Source: JBDKVA01 sp039679375
GTDB taxonomy: Bacteria > Bacillota > Clostridia > Acetivibrionales > DTU013
Length of the DNA: 64,000 nucleotides
Direction: 5' to 3'
NCBI GenBank assembly: GCA_039679375.1
Contig: JBDKVA010000026.1
Span: 1-64,000 of the forward strand
A model generated the notes under the pieces. It worked only from the letters and a program-made list of their open reading frames with translations, searched no databases and was not told where the DNA came from. The translations under genes were made by a program, and so were the position numbers. This document shows, one piece after another, positions 52,359 to 61,942 of the stretch (the first letter of the stretch is position 1; the number at the start of each line of letters is the position of its first letter).

Positions 52359-52476
52359 CATATTACTTCTTTATTTTATTAATGCTGAGTGTTATAATAT
52401 GTACTACATTTGATGCATGTAAAACTGCAAAGAAAAACGGTTAAATAAATAATGTTTTGATAAGGGGAAAGCTTGG

Positions 52477-54285
52477 ATGACAGGCAACAGACAGGATAAG
52501 ATACGCAATTTTTGCATAATAGCCCACATCGACCATGGCAAGTCGACGCTGGCAGACCGCCTCATTCAAATGACCGGCGTCCTTACAACGAGGGAGATGC
52601 AGGAGCAGGTCCTCGACAATATGGATATTGAGCGGGAGCGCGGCATTACCATAAAGGCGCAGGCTGTCAGGATGGTATACAAGGCAAGGGACGGGCAGGA
52701 ATATATACTGAACCTGATCGATACCCCCGGTCATGTCGATTTCAATTATGAAGTATCCAGAAGCCTTGCTGCCTGTGAAGGAGCAGTCCTGGTGGTGGAT
52801 GCTGCACAGGGAATTGAAGCGCAGACGCTGGCAAATGTTTATCTGGCGCTGGATCACAATCTTGAAATCATGCCGGTCATCAATAAAATAGATCTGCCCA
52901 GTGCGCAGCCTGAACATGTCAAAAAGGAAATCGAGGATGTCATCGGGCTTGACACGAGTGATGCACCCGAGATTTCCGCAAAAAACGGAATCAATATTGA
53001 AGCTGTACTGGAACAGATCATCAGTAAAGTACCTGCTCCCGCCGGCGATGAAAACGCTCCGCTGCAGGCTCTCATTTTCGATTCCTTCTATGATAGCTAC
53101 AAAGGTGTTATTGTACATGTCAGGGTGAAGGAGGGTGCGGTCAGGCCGGGTGATACGATCCGGATGATGTATACCAAAAAGGAGTTTGTTGCTACAGAGG
53201 TTGGCTACTTCAGGCCTGGACAATATATGCCGTGTGACGGGCTCTCTGCGGGTGACGTAGGTTATATTGCGGCAAGCATCAAAAACGTGAGGGACACCAG
53301 GGTGGGCGATACGGTTACTCTGGCAGACAGACCGGCTGCCGAGCCGCTGCCTGGTTACAAAAAGGTGCTTTCGATGGTGTTCTGCGGCATATATCCTGCT
53401 GATGGGGCTAAGTATGGCGACCTGCGGGATGCGCTTGAAAAACTGCAGCTTAATGATGCTTCTCTTTTATTTGAGCCGGAAACTTCCGTTGCGCTGGGAT
53501 TCGGCTTCCGGTGCGGCTTCCTTGGACTGCTGCACATGGAAATCATCCAGGAAAGACTGGAGAGGGAGTATGATCTTGACCTTGTCACAACGGCGCCCAG
53601 CGTTATTTACAAGATTATGCTGATGAACGGACAGGTGGTCGATATCGACAATCCGACGAACCTTCCGGATATTTCCGCCATTGATAAAATGGAAGAGCCG
53701 ATCGTCAAGGCTACGATCATGACGCCCACCGAATATGTCGGTAGCATCATGGAGCTTGCGCAGGACAGAAGGGGCGTATACAAGAACATGTCCTACCTTG
53801 ATGAGGAAAGGACGATCCTGACCTATGAGCTGCCGCTTAATGAAATCATATATGACTTTTTTGATGCACTGAAATCCAGAACGAGGGGCTATGCATCTTT
53901 TGACTATGAACTGATCGGGTACAGGGAATCCGACCTTGTCAAGCTGGATATCATGCTGAACGGCGAAATTGTGGATGCGCTGTCGTTCATCGTCCACTCC
54001 GACAAGGCGTATGCGAGGGGGCGGCGTATTGCGGAAAAGCTTAAGGACGCCATTCCGAGGCAGCAGTTCGAAATACCGATACAAGCCTGCATCGGCGGGA
54101 AGATCATTGCAAGGGAAACTGTGAAAGCTTACAGGAAGGATGTCTTGGCCAAGTGCTACGGCGGCGATATAACGAGAAAGAAGAAGCTGCTCGAAAAGCA
54201 GAAGGAAGGAAAGAAGCGCATGCGGCAGGTCGGCTCGGTGGAGGTGCCGCAGGAAGCCTTCATGAGTGTGCTGAAGCTGGATTAG
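52477..54285 (+). CDS. lepA: Elongation factor 4
   Basis: Ribosome back-translocation/biogenesis GTPase. 602 residues, standard size. G1 AHIDHGKSTLADRL, switch RGITIKAQAVRM, G3 DTPGHVDFNYEV, G4 NKIDLPSA; then EF-G-like domains and the LepA-specific C-terminal domain (CYGGDITRKKKLLEKQKEGKKRMR). ATG with AAGGGGAAAGCTTGG upstream. Followed by hemW, as in Bacillus, after a REP-like fragment. Confidence 0.96.
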   Translation: MTGNRQDKIRNFCIIAHIDHGKSTLADRLIQMTGVLTTREMQEQVLDNMDIERERGITIKAQAVRMVYKARDGQEYILNLIDTPGHVDFNYEVSRSLAACEGAVLVVDAAQGIEAQTLANVYLALDHNLEIMPVINKIDLPSAQPEHVKKEIEDVIGLDTSDAPEISAKNGINIEAVLEQIISKVPAPAGDENAPLQALIFDSFYDSYKGVIVHVRVKEGAVRPGDTIRMMYTKKEFVATEVGYFRPGQYMPCDGLSAGDVGYIAASIKNVRDTRVGDTVTLADRPAAEPLPGYKKVLSMVFCGIYPADGAKYGDLRDALEKLQLNDASLLFEPETSVALGFGFRCGFLGLLHMEIIQERLEREYDLDLVTTAPSVIYKIMLMNGQVVDIDNPTNLPDISAIDKMEEPIVKATIMTPTEYVGSIMELAQDRRGVYKNMSYLDEERTILTYELPLNEIIYDFFDALKSRTRGYASFDYELIGYRESDLVKLDIMLNGEIVDALSFIVHSDKAYARGRRIAEKLKDAIPRQQFEIPIQACIGGKIIARETVKAYRKDVLAKCYGGDITRKKKLLEKQKEGKKRMRQVGSVEVPQEAFMSVLKLD

Positions 54286-54312
54286 GCTGGTGCGGGGCTT
54301 CAGCGTAAAGGC

Positions 54313-54341
54313 GAGATTGCCGCGCTGCGCTCGCAATGGCA
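54313..54341. repeat. REP-like palindromic fragment
   Basis: GAGATTGCCGCGCTGCGCTCGCAATGGCA, the same arm as at 3908-3936, between lepA and hemW. Confidence 0.6.
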
Positions 54342-54369
54342 AAGCCTCGCGTATATTACAGGTGATATA

Positions 54370-55596
54370 ATGGACAACGGTATCGGTATATACATTCATA
54401 TACCTTTTTGCAAATCCAAATGTTATTATTGTGATTTCAATTCCTATTCCGGCAGGGAACATCTTGCCGGTTCTTATTTTGATGCGCTGATTTCGGAAAT
54501 GAAGAACAGCGCGGCATCATTGAGTGAACGGCCGGTGAAGTCAATCTTTATCGGCGGAGGGACCCCGTCGCTGGTTAATTCGAAATACATCGCCAGTTTA
54601 CTCGAAGTTTGCTCAAAGTACTTTAAAATAGAGCCGGATGCGGAGATCAGCATGGAAAGCAATCCGGGGACACTCTCGTATGAGAGCCTGAAAGCGCACA
54701 AAGCAGCCGGAGTCAACAGGCTTAGCGTAGGACTTCAGGCATGGCAGGACAGGCTGCTGGAGTCACTTGGACGGATCCACCGCAGGCGGCAGTATGTTGA
54801 AAACATGGAAGCGGCCTTCAGAGCAGGTTTTAGGAATATCAACACAGATTTGATATTCGGATTGCCGGGGCAGACATTTGACGATTGGGTAGAAACTCTG
54901 GAGGCAGTGACTGCAATCGGCTGTTCCGGAAGAGACCCCGGTACAACTTTAGATTCAGGACTCACCCATCTGTCGTGCTATAGCCTGAAGATAGAAGAGG
55001 GGACGGACTTCGGGGACAGGCTTGAGGCTGGCACATTGATCCCCGCTGATGATGAGCTTGACAGGAAAATGTATCATTATACGGTGCAATATCTTGCACG
55101 GAAGGGTTTCAGACATTATGAGATTTCGAACTTTGCAAGGCCAGGCTATGAATGCAGGCACAACTTAATATACTGGAAGGCGCAGGAATATGCAGGCTTT
55201 GGCGCCGGTGCACATTCTTACCTAAACCATAAAAGGTATAACAACGTGTGCGGTATAGAGGAGTATATTGAAACAGTAAAGAAAACGCCGGCAAGCGGCA
55301 GGCCGGACGCCTGGAACGATCCGGCAGCCGGTACCCTGCATGAAAATATTGAACACATCGGCCGTAAGGAAGCCATGTCGGAGTTCATGATACTGGGCAT
55401 GAGGCTTGTCGACGGCGTGCGCTCCTGCGAATTTGAAGAAAGGTTTGGTGTGAGCATTCGGGAAATGTACGGAGACAAACTGGAGAGGCTTGTGAAGCAG
55501 GGGCTGTTGATAAAAGATCGGGATTGCAGCGAACGTTACAGGCTGACCACACTGGGTCTTGATCTAGCAAACAAGGTATTCGTAGAATTTATATGA
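54370..55596 (+). CDS. hemW: Radical SAM heme chaperone HemW-like protein
   Basis: 408 residues. The [4Fe-4S] motif is CKSKCYYCDF near residue 16, preceded by YIHIPF; FIGGGTPS, SMESNPGT, RLSVGLQAWQDRLLESLGRIH and NTDLIFGLPGQTFDDW are typical. HemW inserts heme into respiratory enzymes and is not a coproporphyrinogen oxidase, though often annotated so. Between GLPGQ and HLSCYSLKIEEGT there is an extra stretch of about 15 residues (GCSGRDPGTTLDSG) not usual for the family. Lies in the conserved lepA-hemW-hrcA order. Confidence 0.92.
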   Translation: MDNGIGIYIHIPFCKSKCYYCDFNSYSGREHLAGSYFDALISEMKNSAASLSERPVKSIFIGGGTPSLVNSKYIASLLEVCSKYFKIEPDAEISMESNPGTLSYESLKAHKAAGVNRLSVGLQAWQDRLLESLGRIHRRRQYVENMEAAFRAGFRNINTDLIFGLPGQTFDDWVETLEAVTAIGCSGRDPGTTLDSGLTHLSCYSLKIEEGTDFGDRLEAGTLIPADDELDRKMYHYTVQYLARKGFRHYEISNFARPGYECRHNLIYWKAQEYAGFGAGAHSYLNHKRYNNVCGIEEYIETVKKTPASGRPDAWNDPAAGTLHENIEHIGRKEAMSEFMILGMRLVDGVRSCEFEERFGVSIREMYGDKLERLVKQGLLIKDRDCSERYRLTTLGLDLANKVFVEFI

Positions 55597-55792
55597 GCAT
55601 AGGAATTTATAAACATCCTAAAAAATTCCTATGCTGGGGTTTGGAAAGGGGAATCCCCTTTCCCGGTTTAAGGAGGGTGCTCAGGATGCAAATCGAGAGA
55701 ATATGGCATCCGCCGAAGGGGACCATAGGGTCCCATAGCGGACAAGAAAATTCGCTTCGGGGCTTAAGTCATGAGCGAAGCGAATTTTCTTG
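55597..55792. other. Row of four hairpins between hemW and the hrcA promoter
   Basis: From the base after the hemW stop: GCATAGGAATTT/AAATTCCTATGC (55597-55634), GGAAAGGGGA/TCCCCTTTCC (55643-55663), GGGACC/GGTCCC (about 55719-55734), and a perfect 17-bp stem CAAGAAAATTCGCTTCG (55743-55759) with its complement at 55776-55792. The last can act as a terminator as its 3' arm holds TTTTCTT. No gene is supported in this 340-base gap. Confidence 0.65.
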
Positions 55793-55801
55793 AAAATCAT
55801 C

Positions 55802-55866
55802 TTGACAAAAAATTTACCAGGTGGTATTTTTAATGTATGTTAGCACTCGATAGTGAAGAGTGCTAA
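55802..55866 (+). promoter_or_regulatory. Heat-shock promoter with CIRCE operator
   Basis: TTGACA (55802-55807), 17 bases, TATTTT (55825-55830), then a perfect CIRCE: TTAGCACTC (55840-55848), nine bases, GAGTGCTAA (55858-55866). HrcA bound here would repress its own operon. Confidence 0.97.
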
Positions 55867-55936
55867 CAAACAAATAATTAGGACGAAACGTATATATAAT
55901 ATGTAACAGTGCAAAGTTTTTGAAGGAGTGTATGAG

Positions 55937-56989
55937 ATGATAATGGATGAAAGAAAGAGAAGAATCCTTCAGGCCATCATCGATGATTACATTGATACGG
56001 CTGAGCCGATAGGATCAAGAACCATTGCCAGAAAGCATGAATTGGGGCTGAGTTCGGCTACCATAAGAAATGAAATGGCGGATCTTGAGGAAATGGGTTA
56101 CCTGGCACAACCGCACACATCTTCCGGCAGGGTACCTTCGGACAAGGGATACAGGCTGTATGTGGATCAACTGATGCAGGTACGCGACTTGGATTCGGAC
56201 GATATCGAAAAAATCAAGTTGGCCATGGAGATGAGGATAAATGAACTGAGCCAGTTGATCAGACAGGCTTCGGCAGTTCTGTCCAGGTTTACCAGATATA
56301 CCTCTATGGCAATTACGCCGCAGATGAAAACCAGCACGATCAAGGCCATACAGGCGGTTCCTATTGAAGATGGAAAGGCTATGGTCATTGTTGTTACGAA
56401 TGCGGGAATTGTAAGGAACAGATTGGTTAAAATATCAGACAAAGTACCTGCCGATATGCTCATCATGATTTCCAACGTGCTGAACGGCAAGCTGGCAGGC
56501 CTGACCATTGAAGAGGTTGATTTGAATCTGGTTAGGGAAATGGAGAAGGAGATTGGTATATCGGGTGAAATTCTGCTTCCCATTCTCGATGGCGTTGTAG
56601 ATTGCGTCAATCTGATTGACAATCCGGAGGTTTATATAGAAGGTACGACGAATATCTTCAACCATCCTGAATTCAGGGACATGGTCAAGGCAAGGGATTT
56701 CATGAATATACTCGATGAGAAGGCAAGCCTGTGCAAGATGCTGTTCGATTCAATCGAATCCGGCGGCATTACAGTCAGGATCGGGTCGGAGAATGATATC
56801 TCGGCGATACAGGAATGCAGTCTGGTAACAGTCAATTACAGTTTTGCAGACACATTTGTCGGCACCATAGGAATTATAGGACCTACCAGGATGGAATACC
56901 CCAAAGTCATTTCGTCCATGAGGCTCATAAAAAGACTCATAAATGAGGAAGTAAGAAGATTACTTGGCTTGGATCAGGACGGCGGATGA
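55937..56989 (+). CDS. hrcA: Heat-inducible repressor HrcA
   Basis: Represses class I heat-shock genes through CIRCE. 350 residues: winged-helix at 1-75 (RRILQAIIDDYIDTAEPIGSRTIARKHELGLSSATIRNEMADLEEMGYLAQPHTSSGRVPSDKGYRLYVD is split by positions about 5-75) and a C-terminal GAF-like dimerisation domain ending VRRLLG. The ATG at 55937 is 8 bases from AAGGAG; GTG at 55928 and ATG at 55943 are in frame alternatives. First gene of hrcA-grpE-dnaK-dnaJ. Confidence 0.95.
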   Translation: MIMDERKRRILQAIIDDYIDTAEPIGSRTIARKHELGLSSATIRNEMADLEEMGYLAQPHTSSGRVPSDKGYRLYVDQLMQVRDLDSDDIEKIKLAMEMRINELSQLIRQASAVLSRFTRYTSMAITPQMKTSTIKAIQAVPIEDGKAMVIVVTNAGIVRNRLVKISDKVPADMLIMISNVLNGKLAGLTIEEVDLNLVREMEKEIGISGEILLPILDGVVDCVNLIDNPEVYIEGTTNIFNHPEFRDMVKARDFMNILDEKASLCKMLFDSIESGGITVRIGSENDISAIQECSLVTVNYSFADTFVGTIGIIGPTRMEYPKVISSMRLIKRLINEEVRRLLGLDQDGG

Positions 56990-57042
56990 TCAAATGGTCT
57001 TAACACAGAAATGAAATAAAAATCGAAGGATGAGAGGTAAAA

Positions 57043-57633
57043 ATGAGTAAAGAAAAGCAGCAAAAGCAGGCGGAACCTTGTGAAGCTGAAGAAAAGGCAA
57101 ATAACGGTGATACAGGCGTTTCGGATACGGAAAGCGCGGCTGCTGATACCAGCAGCAATATACAGAAGGAATTGGACAGTGCAAGAAGCGAGCTTGATGA
57201 AAAAAAGAAACAATGTGCGGAATATCTTGACAAGCTGCAAAGGACTGCGGCCGATTACGATAATTTTAGAAAGAGGACTGTGAAGGAAAAAGAAGCTCTT
57301 TACATTGATGCTGTTTGCGACATGATCGGCGTTTTCGTTCCTGTTATGGACAATGTTGAAAGAGCACTGCAGGCTTTACCGGCGGACGGATCGGCTCAAT
57401 GCCTGAAGGAAGGCGTTGAAATGGTATTCAAGCAGTTCAATGAAGCCGTGAAATCGATCGGAGTGGAAGAGATAAAAGCAATAAACGAACAGTTTGATCC
57501 CAATCTCCACAATGCGGTAATGCATGTTGAGGATGATGCGTTGGGACATAATACAGTAGTTGAAGAATTTCAGAAGGGTTATAAATATAAGGACAGGGTC
57601 ATCAGGCACAGCATGGTGAAGGTTGCAAACTAG
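57043..57633 (+). CDS. grpE: Nucleotide exchange factor GrpE
   Basis: Releases ADP from DnaK. 196 residues: acidic disordered N-terminus (1-45), a long coiled coil (NIQKELDSARSELDEKKKQCAEYLDKLQRTAADYDNFRKR is within about 45-85), then a beta domain with GVEEIKAINEQFDPNLHNAVMH and the C-terminal YKDRVIRHSMVKVA. 53 bases after hrcA; site GAGAGG. Confidence 0.95.
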   Translation: MSKEKQQKQAEPCEAEEKANNGDTGVSDTESAAADTSSNIQKELDSARSELDEKKKQCAEYLDKLQRTAADYDNFRKRTVKEKEALYIDAVCDMIGVFVPVMDNVERALQALPADGSAQCLKEGVEMVFKQFNEAVKSIGVEEIKAINEQFDPNLHNAVMHVEDDALGHNTVVEEFQKGYKYKDRVIRHSMVKVAN

Positions 57634-57714
57634 GCAGCAGTATAGAAAATTGAGATTGTTTACTTAAAAAATAACATTATAAATTTAAATTGTAAAAACG
57701 TAGGAGGGTATATT

Positions 57715-59580
57715 ATGGCAAAAGTAATAGGTATAGATTTAGGTACCACTAATTCATGTGTAGCTGTCATGGAAGGCGGAGAACCGGTCGTTATAGCGAA
57801 TCCGGAAGGCAACAGAACTACTCCGTCCGTGGTGGCGTTTTCAAAAACAGGAGAGAGGCTTGTAGGTCAGGTAGCCAAGAGGCAGTCGATTACCAATCCC
57901 GAGAGGACTGTAATCTCCATTAAAAGAGAAATGGGTACCGACAAAAAGATTAGGATAGATGACAAAACATATACGCCGCCGGAAATTTCCGCAATGATCC
58001 TGCAGAAGCTCAAAGCTGATGCAGAAGCTTATCTCGGCGAGACAATCTCACAGGCGGTTATCACAGTGCCGGCATATTTCAGCGATTCACAGAGACAGGC
58101 AACAAAGGATGCAGGTAAAATTGCAGGACTTGAAGTATTGAGGATCATCAACGAACCTACCGCAGCAGCGCTTGCTTATGGGCTTGACAAGGAAAAGGAC
58201 CAGAAAATAATGGTGTACGACCTTGGCGGTGGAACATTCGATGTATCGATACTGGAAATAGGCGACGGTGTATTCGAAGTGCTTGCAACAAACGGAAACA
58301 CCAGGCTGGGCGGGGATGATTTTGACCAGAGGGTCATGGATTATCTTTGCGATAACTTCAGAAGAGAAAACGGCATCGATCTGAGGAATGACAAAATGGC
58401 GATGCAACGTATCAAGGAAGCTGCAGAGAAGGCAAAAATTGAGCTTTCCGGCGTAGCCACCTCAAATGTGAACCTGCCGTTTATCACAGCGGATGCTTCG
58501 GGACCGAAGCATCTGGATATGACGCTTACCAGGGCTAAGTTTGATGAATTGACTCTGGATCTTGTCGAAAAGACGATGGGACCGGTCAGACAGGCCATGC
58601 AGGATGCCGGACTGACTCCCGACAAGATAGACAAGGTGCTGCTGGTCGGCGGTTCTACAAGGATCCCCGCCGTACAGGAAGCTGTCAAGAAATTCTCAGG
58701 CAAGGACCCCTTCAAAGGAATCAATCCCGATGAGTGCGTGGCAGTCGGCGCCGCCATACAGGCGGGTGTTCTGACCGGCGAGGTCAAGGACTTGCTGCTG
58801 CTCGACGTCACACCGCTTTCACTGGGTATTGAAACGTTGGGTGGAGTATTCACCAAGCTGATTGACAGAAACACTACGATCCCTACAAAGAAGAGCCAGA
58901 TTTTCTCCACGGCGGCGGACGGGCAGACAAGTGTTGAAGTCCATGTACTGCAGGGTGAAAGAGAAATGGCGCAATATAACAAGACCCTCGGCAGATTCCA
59001 GCTCACGGGTATTCCACCGGCGCCTAGGGGCGTGCCGCAGATCGAAGTATCCTTTGACATAGACGCCAATGGTATCGTGCATGTTTCTGCAAAGGATCTT
59101 GGTACCGGAAATGAGCAGAAGGTTACCATTACTGCTTCTTCGAATCTTTCCGACTCCGATATCGACAATGCAGTCAAGGAAGCTGAGAAATTTGCTTCCG
59201 AAGACAAAAAGAGGAAGGAAGAGGTTGAAGTCAGGAATAACGCCGACTCGATGGTTTATCAATCCGAGAAGACGATAAAGGATCTGGGTGATAAGCTGGG
59301 AAGCGACGATAAATCAAAGATCGAAGGCGAAATCAATAAGGTGAAGGAAGCATTGAAAGGCTCTGACACCGAAAGGATAAAATCAGCTACAGAAGCATTG
59401 ACGCAGGCATTCTATGATATCTCCTCGAAGATATACCAGCAAAATCCGGGAGCCCAGGGACCGCAGGGCGGACCAAATCCGGGAGCCGGATTCGGCGGAG
59501 GGCAGAACCCGAACCAGGGCGCAGGTCAGGATAATGTGTACGACGCCGACTACAAGGTAGTTGATGACGATAAGAAGTAA
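57715..59580 (+). CDS. dnaK: Chaperone DnaK (Hsp70)
   Basis: ATP-driven chaperone. 621 residues: IGIDLGTTNSCVAVMEGGEP at the N-terminus, VYDLGGGTFDVSILE near 170, VLLVGGSTRIPAVQ near 310, the interdomain linker LLLLDVTPLSLG near 365, a substrate domain, and a Gly/Gln/Asn-rich C-terminus ending in an acidic VVDDDKK. It lacks the 24-residue segment typical of Gram-negative DnaK, as expected for Firmicutes. Site GTAGGAGGGTATATT. Controlled by CIRCE through the upstream operon start; a terminator lies between it and dnaJ. Confidence 0.97.
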   Translation: MAKVIGIDLGTTNSCVAVMEGGEPVVIANPEGNRTTPSVVAFSKTGERLVGQVAKRQSITNPERTVISIKREMGTDKKIRIDDKTYTPPEISAMILQKLKADAEAYLGETISQAVITVPAYFSDSQRQATKDAGKIAGLEVLRIINEPTAAALAYGLDKEKDQKIMVYDLGGGTFDVSILEIGDGVFEVLATNGNTRLGGDDFDQRVMDYLCDNFRRENGIDLRNDKMAMQRIKEAAEKAKIELSGVATSNVNLPFITADASGPKHLDMTLTRAKFDELTLDLVEKTMGPVRQAMQDAGLTPDKIDKVLLVGGSTRIPAVQEAVKKFSGKDPFKGINPDECVAVGAAIQAGVLTGEVKDLLLLDVTPLSLGIETLGGVFTKLIDRNTTIPTKKSQIFSTAADGQTSVEVHVLQGEREMAQYNKTLGRFQLTGIPPAPRGVPQIEVSFDIDANGIVHVSAKDLGTGNEQKVTITASSNLSDSDIDNAVKEAEKFASEDKKRKEEVEVRNNADSMVYQSEKTIKDLGDKLGSDDKSKIEGEINKVKEALKGSDTERIKSATEALTQAFYDISSKIYQQNPGAQGPQGGPNPGAGFGGGQNPNQGAGQDNVYDADYKVVDDDKK

Positions 59581-59606
59581 TAAGTATAATACCTATAGAA
59601 CATAAA

Positions 59607-59645
59607 AATAAGCCGAGGCTGAAAAACAGCTTTGGCTTATTTTAA
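59607..59645 (+). terminator. Intrinsic terminator between dnaK and dnaJ
   Basis: AAATAAGCCGAGGCTG (59607-59621), five-A loop region, CAGCTTTGGCTTATTT (59628-59643): 16 pairs including G-U. The U-tail is short, so partial read-through to dnaJ is likely, giving less DnaJ than DnaK. Confidence 0.75.
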
Positions 59646-59705
59646 GTAATGTGTTAAAATGGTAGGGTGACTCGTGATTTATACAATGATTGGAGATGTT
59701 GAAGA

Positions 59706-60851
59706 TTGCCGCAATCCAAAAGAGATTTTTATGAAGTGTTGGGAGTAGATAAAAATGCTTCTGATGCGGATATAAAAAAGGCATATAGAAAGCTTGCAAA
59801 ACAATATCATCCGGATATGAACCCGGATGATAAAACCGCGGAAGCCAAATTTAAGGAAGTTAATGAAGCATATGAGATCCTGAGTGATTCGCAAAAGAGG
59901 TCAAGGTATGACCAGTTCGGTCATGCGGGAGTGGACCCGAATGGCTTCGGCGGCGCTGGCGCCGGCTTTGGGGATTTTGATTTCGGCGGTATCGGTGATA
60001 TTTTTGAAACGTTTTTCGGCGGCTCGGGATTCGGACGTTCCTCGCGCAGCCGTTCCGGACCGCAAAAGGGGGCGGATCTGAAGCATTCTGTTGAAGTTAC
60101 TTTCGAACAGGCGGCTTTTGGAATAGAGAAGGAAATCAACATAAACAGGCATGAAGCCTGCAGCAGCTGCCACGGTTCCGGTGCAAAGGCGGGCAGCAGC
60201 CCGGTTACCTGCAAGCAGTGCAATGGGACAGGACAGGTGCAGTATAAGCAGAGCACACCATTCGGGCAGTTTGTCAATGTAAAGACCTGTGATGTCTGCC
60301 ATGGAGAAGGCAAAGTCATAACAAATCCTTGCCCGGCATGCAGCGGGAAAGGAACCATCAGGAAAACAGTAAAGATCAATCTGAATATACCGGCCGGTAT
60401 AGACGATGGTCAGACCATGTCCCTGAGAGGCGAAGGCGACCCCGGATCCAGGGGCGGACCGGCCGGAGACCTGTTTGTTACGATAAATGTCAAGCCGCAT
60501 GCCATTTTTAAACGGCAGGGAAATGATGTCGTTTGTGAAATGCCTATCACGTTCGTTCAGGCGGCACTTGGCGCAGAACTGGAGGTACCGACGCTGGATG
60601 GAACGGTGAAGTACAATCTGCCGGAGGGAACGCAGACCGGCTCGATTTTCAGGTTGAAGGGCAAGGGCATTCCCTACTTGAGGGGAAATGGCAGGGGCGA
60701 CCAGTATGTTAAAGTTGAAATAGACGTCCCGAAGAAGCTGAACGAGAAGCAGAAGGCTATTCTCAAGGAGTTTGCCGATATTAGCGGAGATGAAGTGTAC
60801 GAGCACCGCAAGGGCTTTTTCGATAAAATGAAGGACGCACTGGGAATGTAA
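59706..60851 (+). CDS. dnaJ: Chaperone DnaJ (Hsp40)
   Basis: Co-chaperone of DnaK. 381 residues, type I: J domain 4-68 with the HPD motif (YHPDMNPDDK), Gly/Phe-rich region 75-115, four zinc repeats (CSSCHGSG, CKQCNGTG, CDVCHGEG, CPACSGKG) at about 150-220, and the C-terminal substrate domains. TTG start at 59706, with GGAGATG 11 bases upstream; the next in-frame starts would cut the J domain. Confidence 0.96.
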   Translation: MPQSKRDFYEVLGVDKNASDADIKKAYRKLAKQYHPDMNPDDKTAEAKFKEVNEAYEILSDSQKRSRYDQFGHAGVDPNGFGGAGAGFGDFDFGGIGDIFETFFGGSGFGRSSRSRSGPQKGADLKHSVEVTFEQAAFGIEKEININRHEACSSCHGSGAKAGSSPVTCKQCNGTGQVQYKQSTPFGQFVNVKTCDVCHGEGKVITNPCPACSGKGTIRKTVKINLNIPAGIDDGQTMSLRGEGDPGSRGGPAGDLFVTINVKPHAIFKRQGNDVVCEMPITFVQAALGAELEVPTLDGTVKYNLPEGTQTGSIFRLKGKGIPYLRGNGRGDQYVKVEIDVPKKLNEKQKAILKEFADISGDEVYEHRKGFFDKMKDALGM

Positions 60852-60997
60852 CGGCATTTGAAAAGCGGCATATAAGCGCGTCCTGAGCGGAAGCGAAGGA
60901 TTTATGCAAAATTTTCACTGTGTTTGGAATGACAGTGTGTGTTTTCTTACAGCGTATGAGTGCATAATAACAGAAAAACGAAAGGAATTGCGCTGAC

Positions 60998-61942
60998 ATG
61001 AATTGGACTGAAGTGTGTATCATAACGACAGAAGAAGCGAGCGATGCGGTATCGGAAATGCTGACCACGATTGGCGCCGGAGGTGTGGTCATCGAGGACC
61101 CCAATGAGATACGCAGGCAGATCGAAAGCCCGGATTCTCTGGATTATGCAGATCAGGAGTTTATGGATTCACTGGGAACGGAGGTCACGATAAAGGCATA
61201 TTTTAATCAGGAGCATACGCCGGAACAATTATCAGTCCTGATAAAAGAGAAGATCAAATTCATATCGCAATTTCTGGACGTCGGGAAGGGATACGCCGGA
61301 TATGCAAAGGTGGATGACGAGGACTGGGCAACAGCATGGAAAAAATATTACAAGCCCTTTCATATATCCGATAGTGTCGTGATCAAGCCTAGCTGGGAGG
61401 AATATTCGAGGCAGCCGGGTGAAACAATCGTTGAGATGGATCCGGGAATGGCTTTCGGCACTGGTACCCACGAGACTACAAGGTTGTGCTCGCAGCTGCT
61501 TGAAAAATATTTAAAGGAAAATGACGCAGTGATTGATGTCGGCTGCGGTACAGGGATCCTTTCAATCATTGCGGTAAAGCTTGGCGCAGCACATGCGACC
61601 GCAATCGACATCGATGAAGTGGCAGCCAGAGTGACAAATGAAAACTGCAGCATAAATGGCGTAGCAGACCGCATTACCGTCCGTAAAGGGGTTTTGGCGG
61701 ATATTGAGCCGCAGAATGCCGACATCGTAGTAGCTAATATTATCGCCGATGTGGTGATCAGCCTCTCGGGGATCATGTCCTCCTACCTTAAAAAAGGCGG
61801 CATCCTGCTGACATCGGGTATTATAAAGGAAAGAAAAGAAGATGTGATGAAAGCTTATGCGGACAAAGGTTTTGAATTGATTGAAATTCTGGAAATGGGA
61901 GAATGGGTGGCGATTGTCTTTAAATGTCAAGATTCTTTATAA
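60998..61942 (+). CDS. prmA: Ribosomal protein L11 methyltransferase
   Basis: SAM-dependent trimethylation of L11. 314 residues: N-terminal substrate-recognition domain (1-125), central EMDPGMAFGTGTHETTRLC, the SAM-binding DVGCGTGILSIIAVKLGA near 175 and NIIADVVISLS near 240. ATG at 60998 with AAAGGAATTGCGCTGAC. Overlaps rsmE by 19 bases, so the two are translated together; in Bacillus they also follow dnaJ. Confidence 0.94.
   Translation: MNWTEVCIITTEEASDAVSEMLTTIGAGGVVIEDPNEIRRQIESPDSLDYADQEFMDSLGTEVTIKAYFNQEHTPEQLSVLIKEKIKFISQFLDVGKGYAGYAKVDDEDWATAWKKYYKPFHISDSVVIKPSWEEYSRQPGETIVEMDPGMAFGTGTHETTRLCSQLLEKYLKENDAVIDVGCGTGILSIIAVKLGAAHATAIDIDEVAARVTNENCSINGVADRITVRKGVLADIEPQNADIVVANIIADVVISLSGIMSSYLKKGGILLTSGIIKERKEDVMKAYADKGFELIEILEMGEWVAIVFKCQDSL

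Noticed and set aside
52220..52444. 74-residue frame before lepA
   Set aside because: It crosses three hairpins, has no suitable site and an odd composition; treated as non-coding.
54370..55596. Coproporphyrinogen III oxidase (HemN)
   Set aside because: Position beside lepA/hrcA and the CxxxCxxC followed by Asp-Phe (no extra HemN Cys) fit HemW.
55593..55793. 66-residue frame after hemW
   Set aside because: It is made of the hairpin row; palindromic DNA gives chance open frames.
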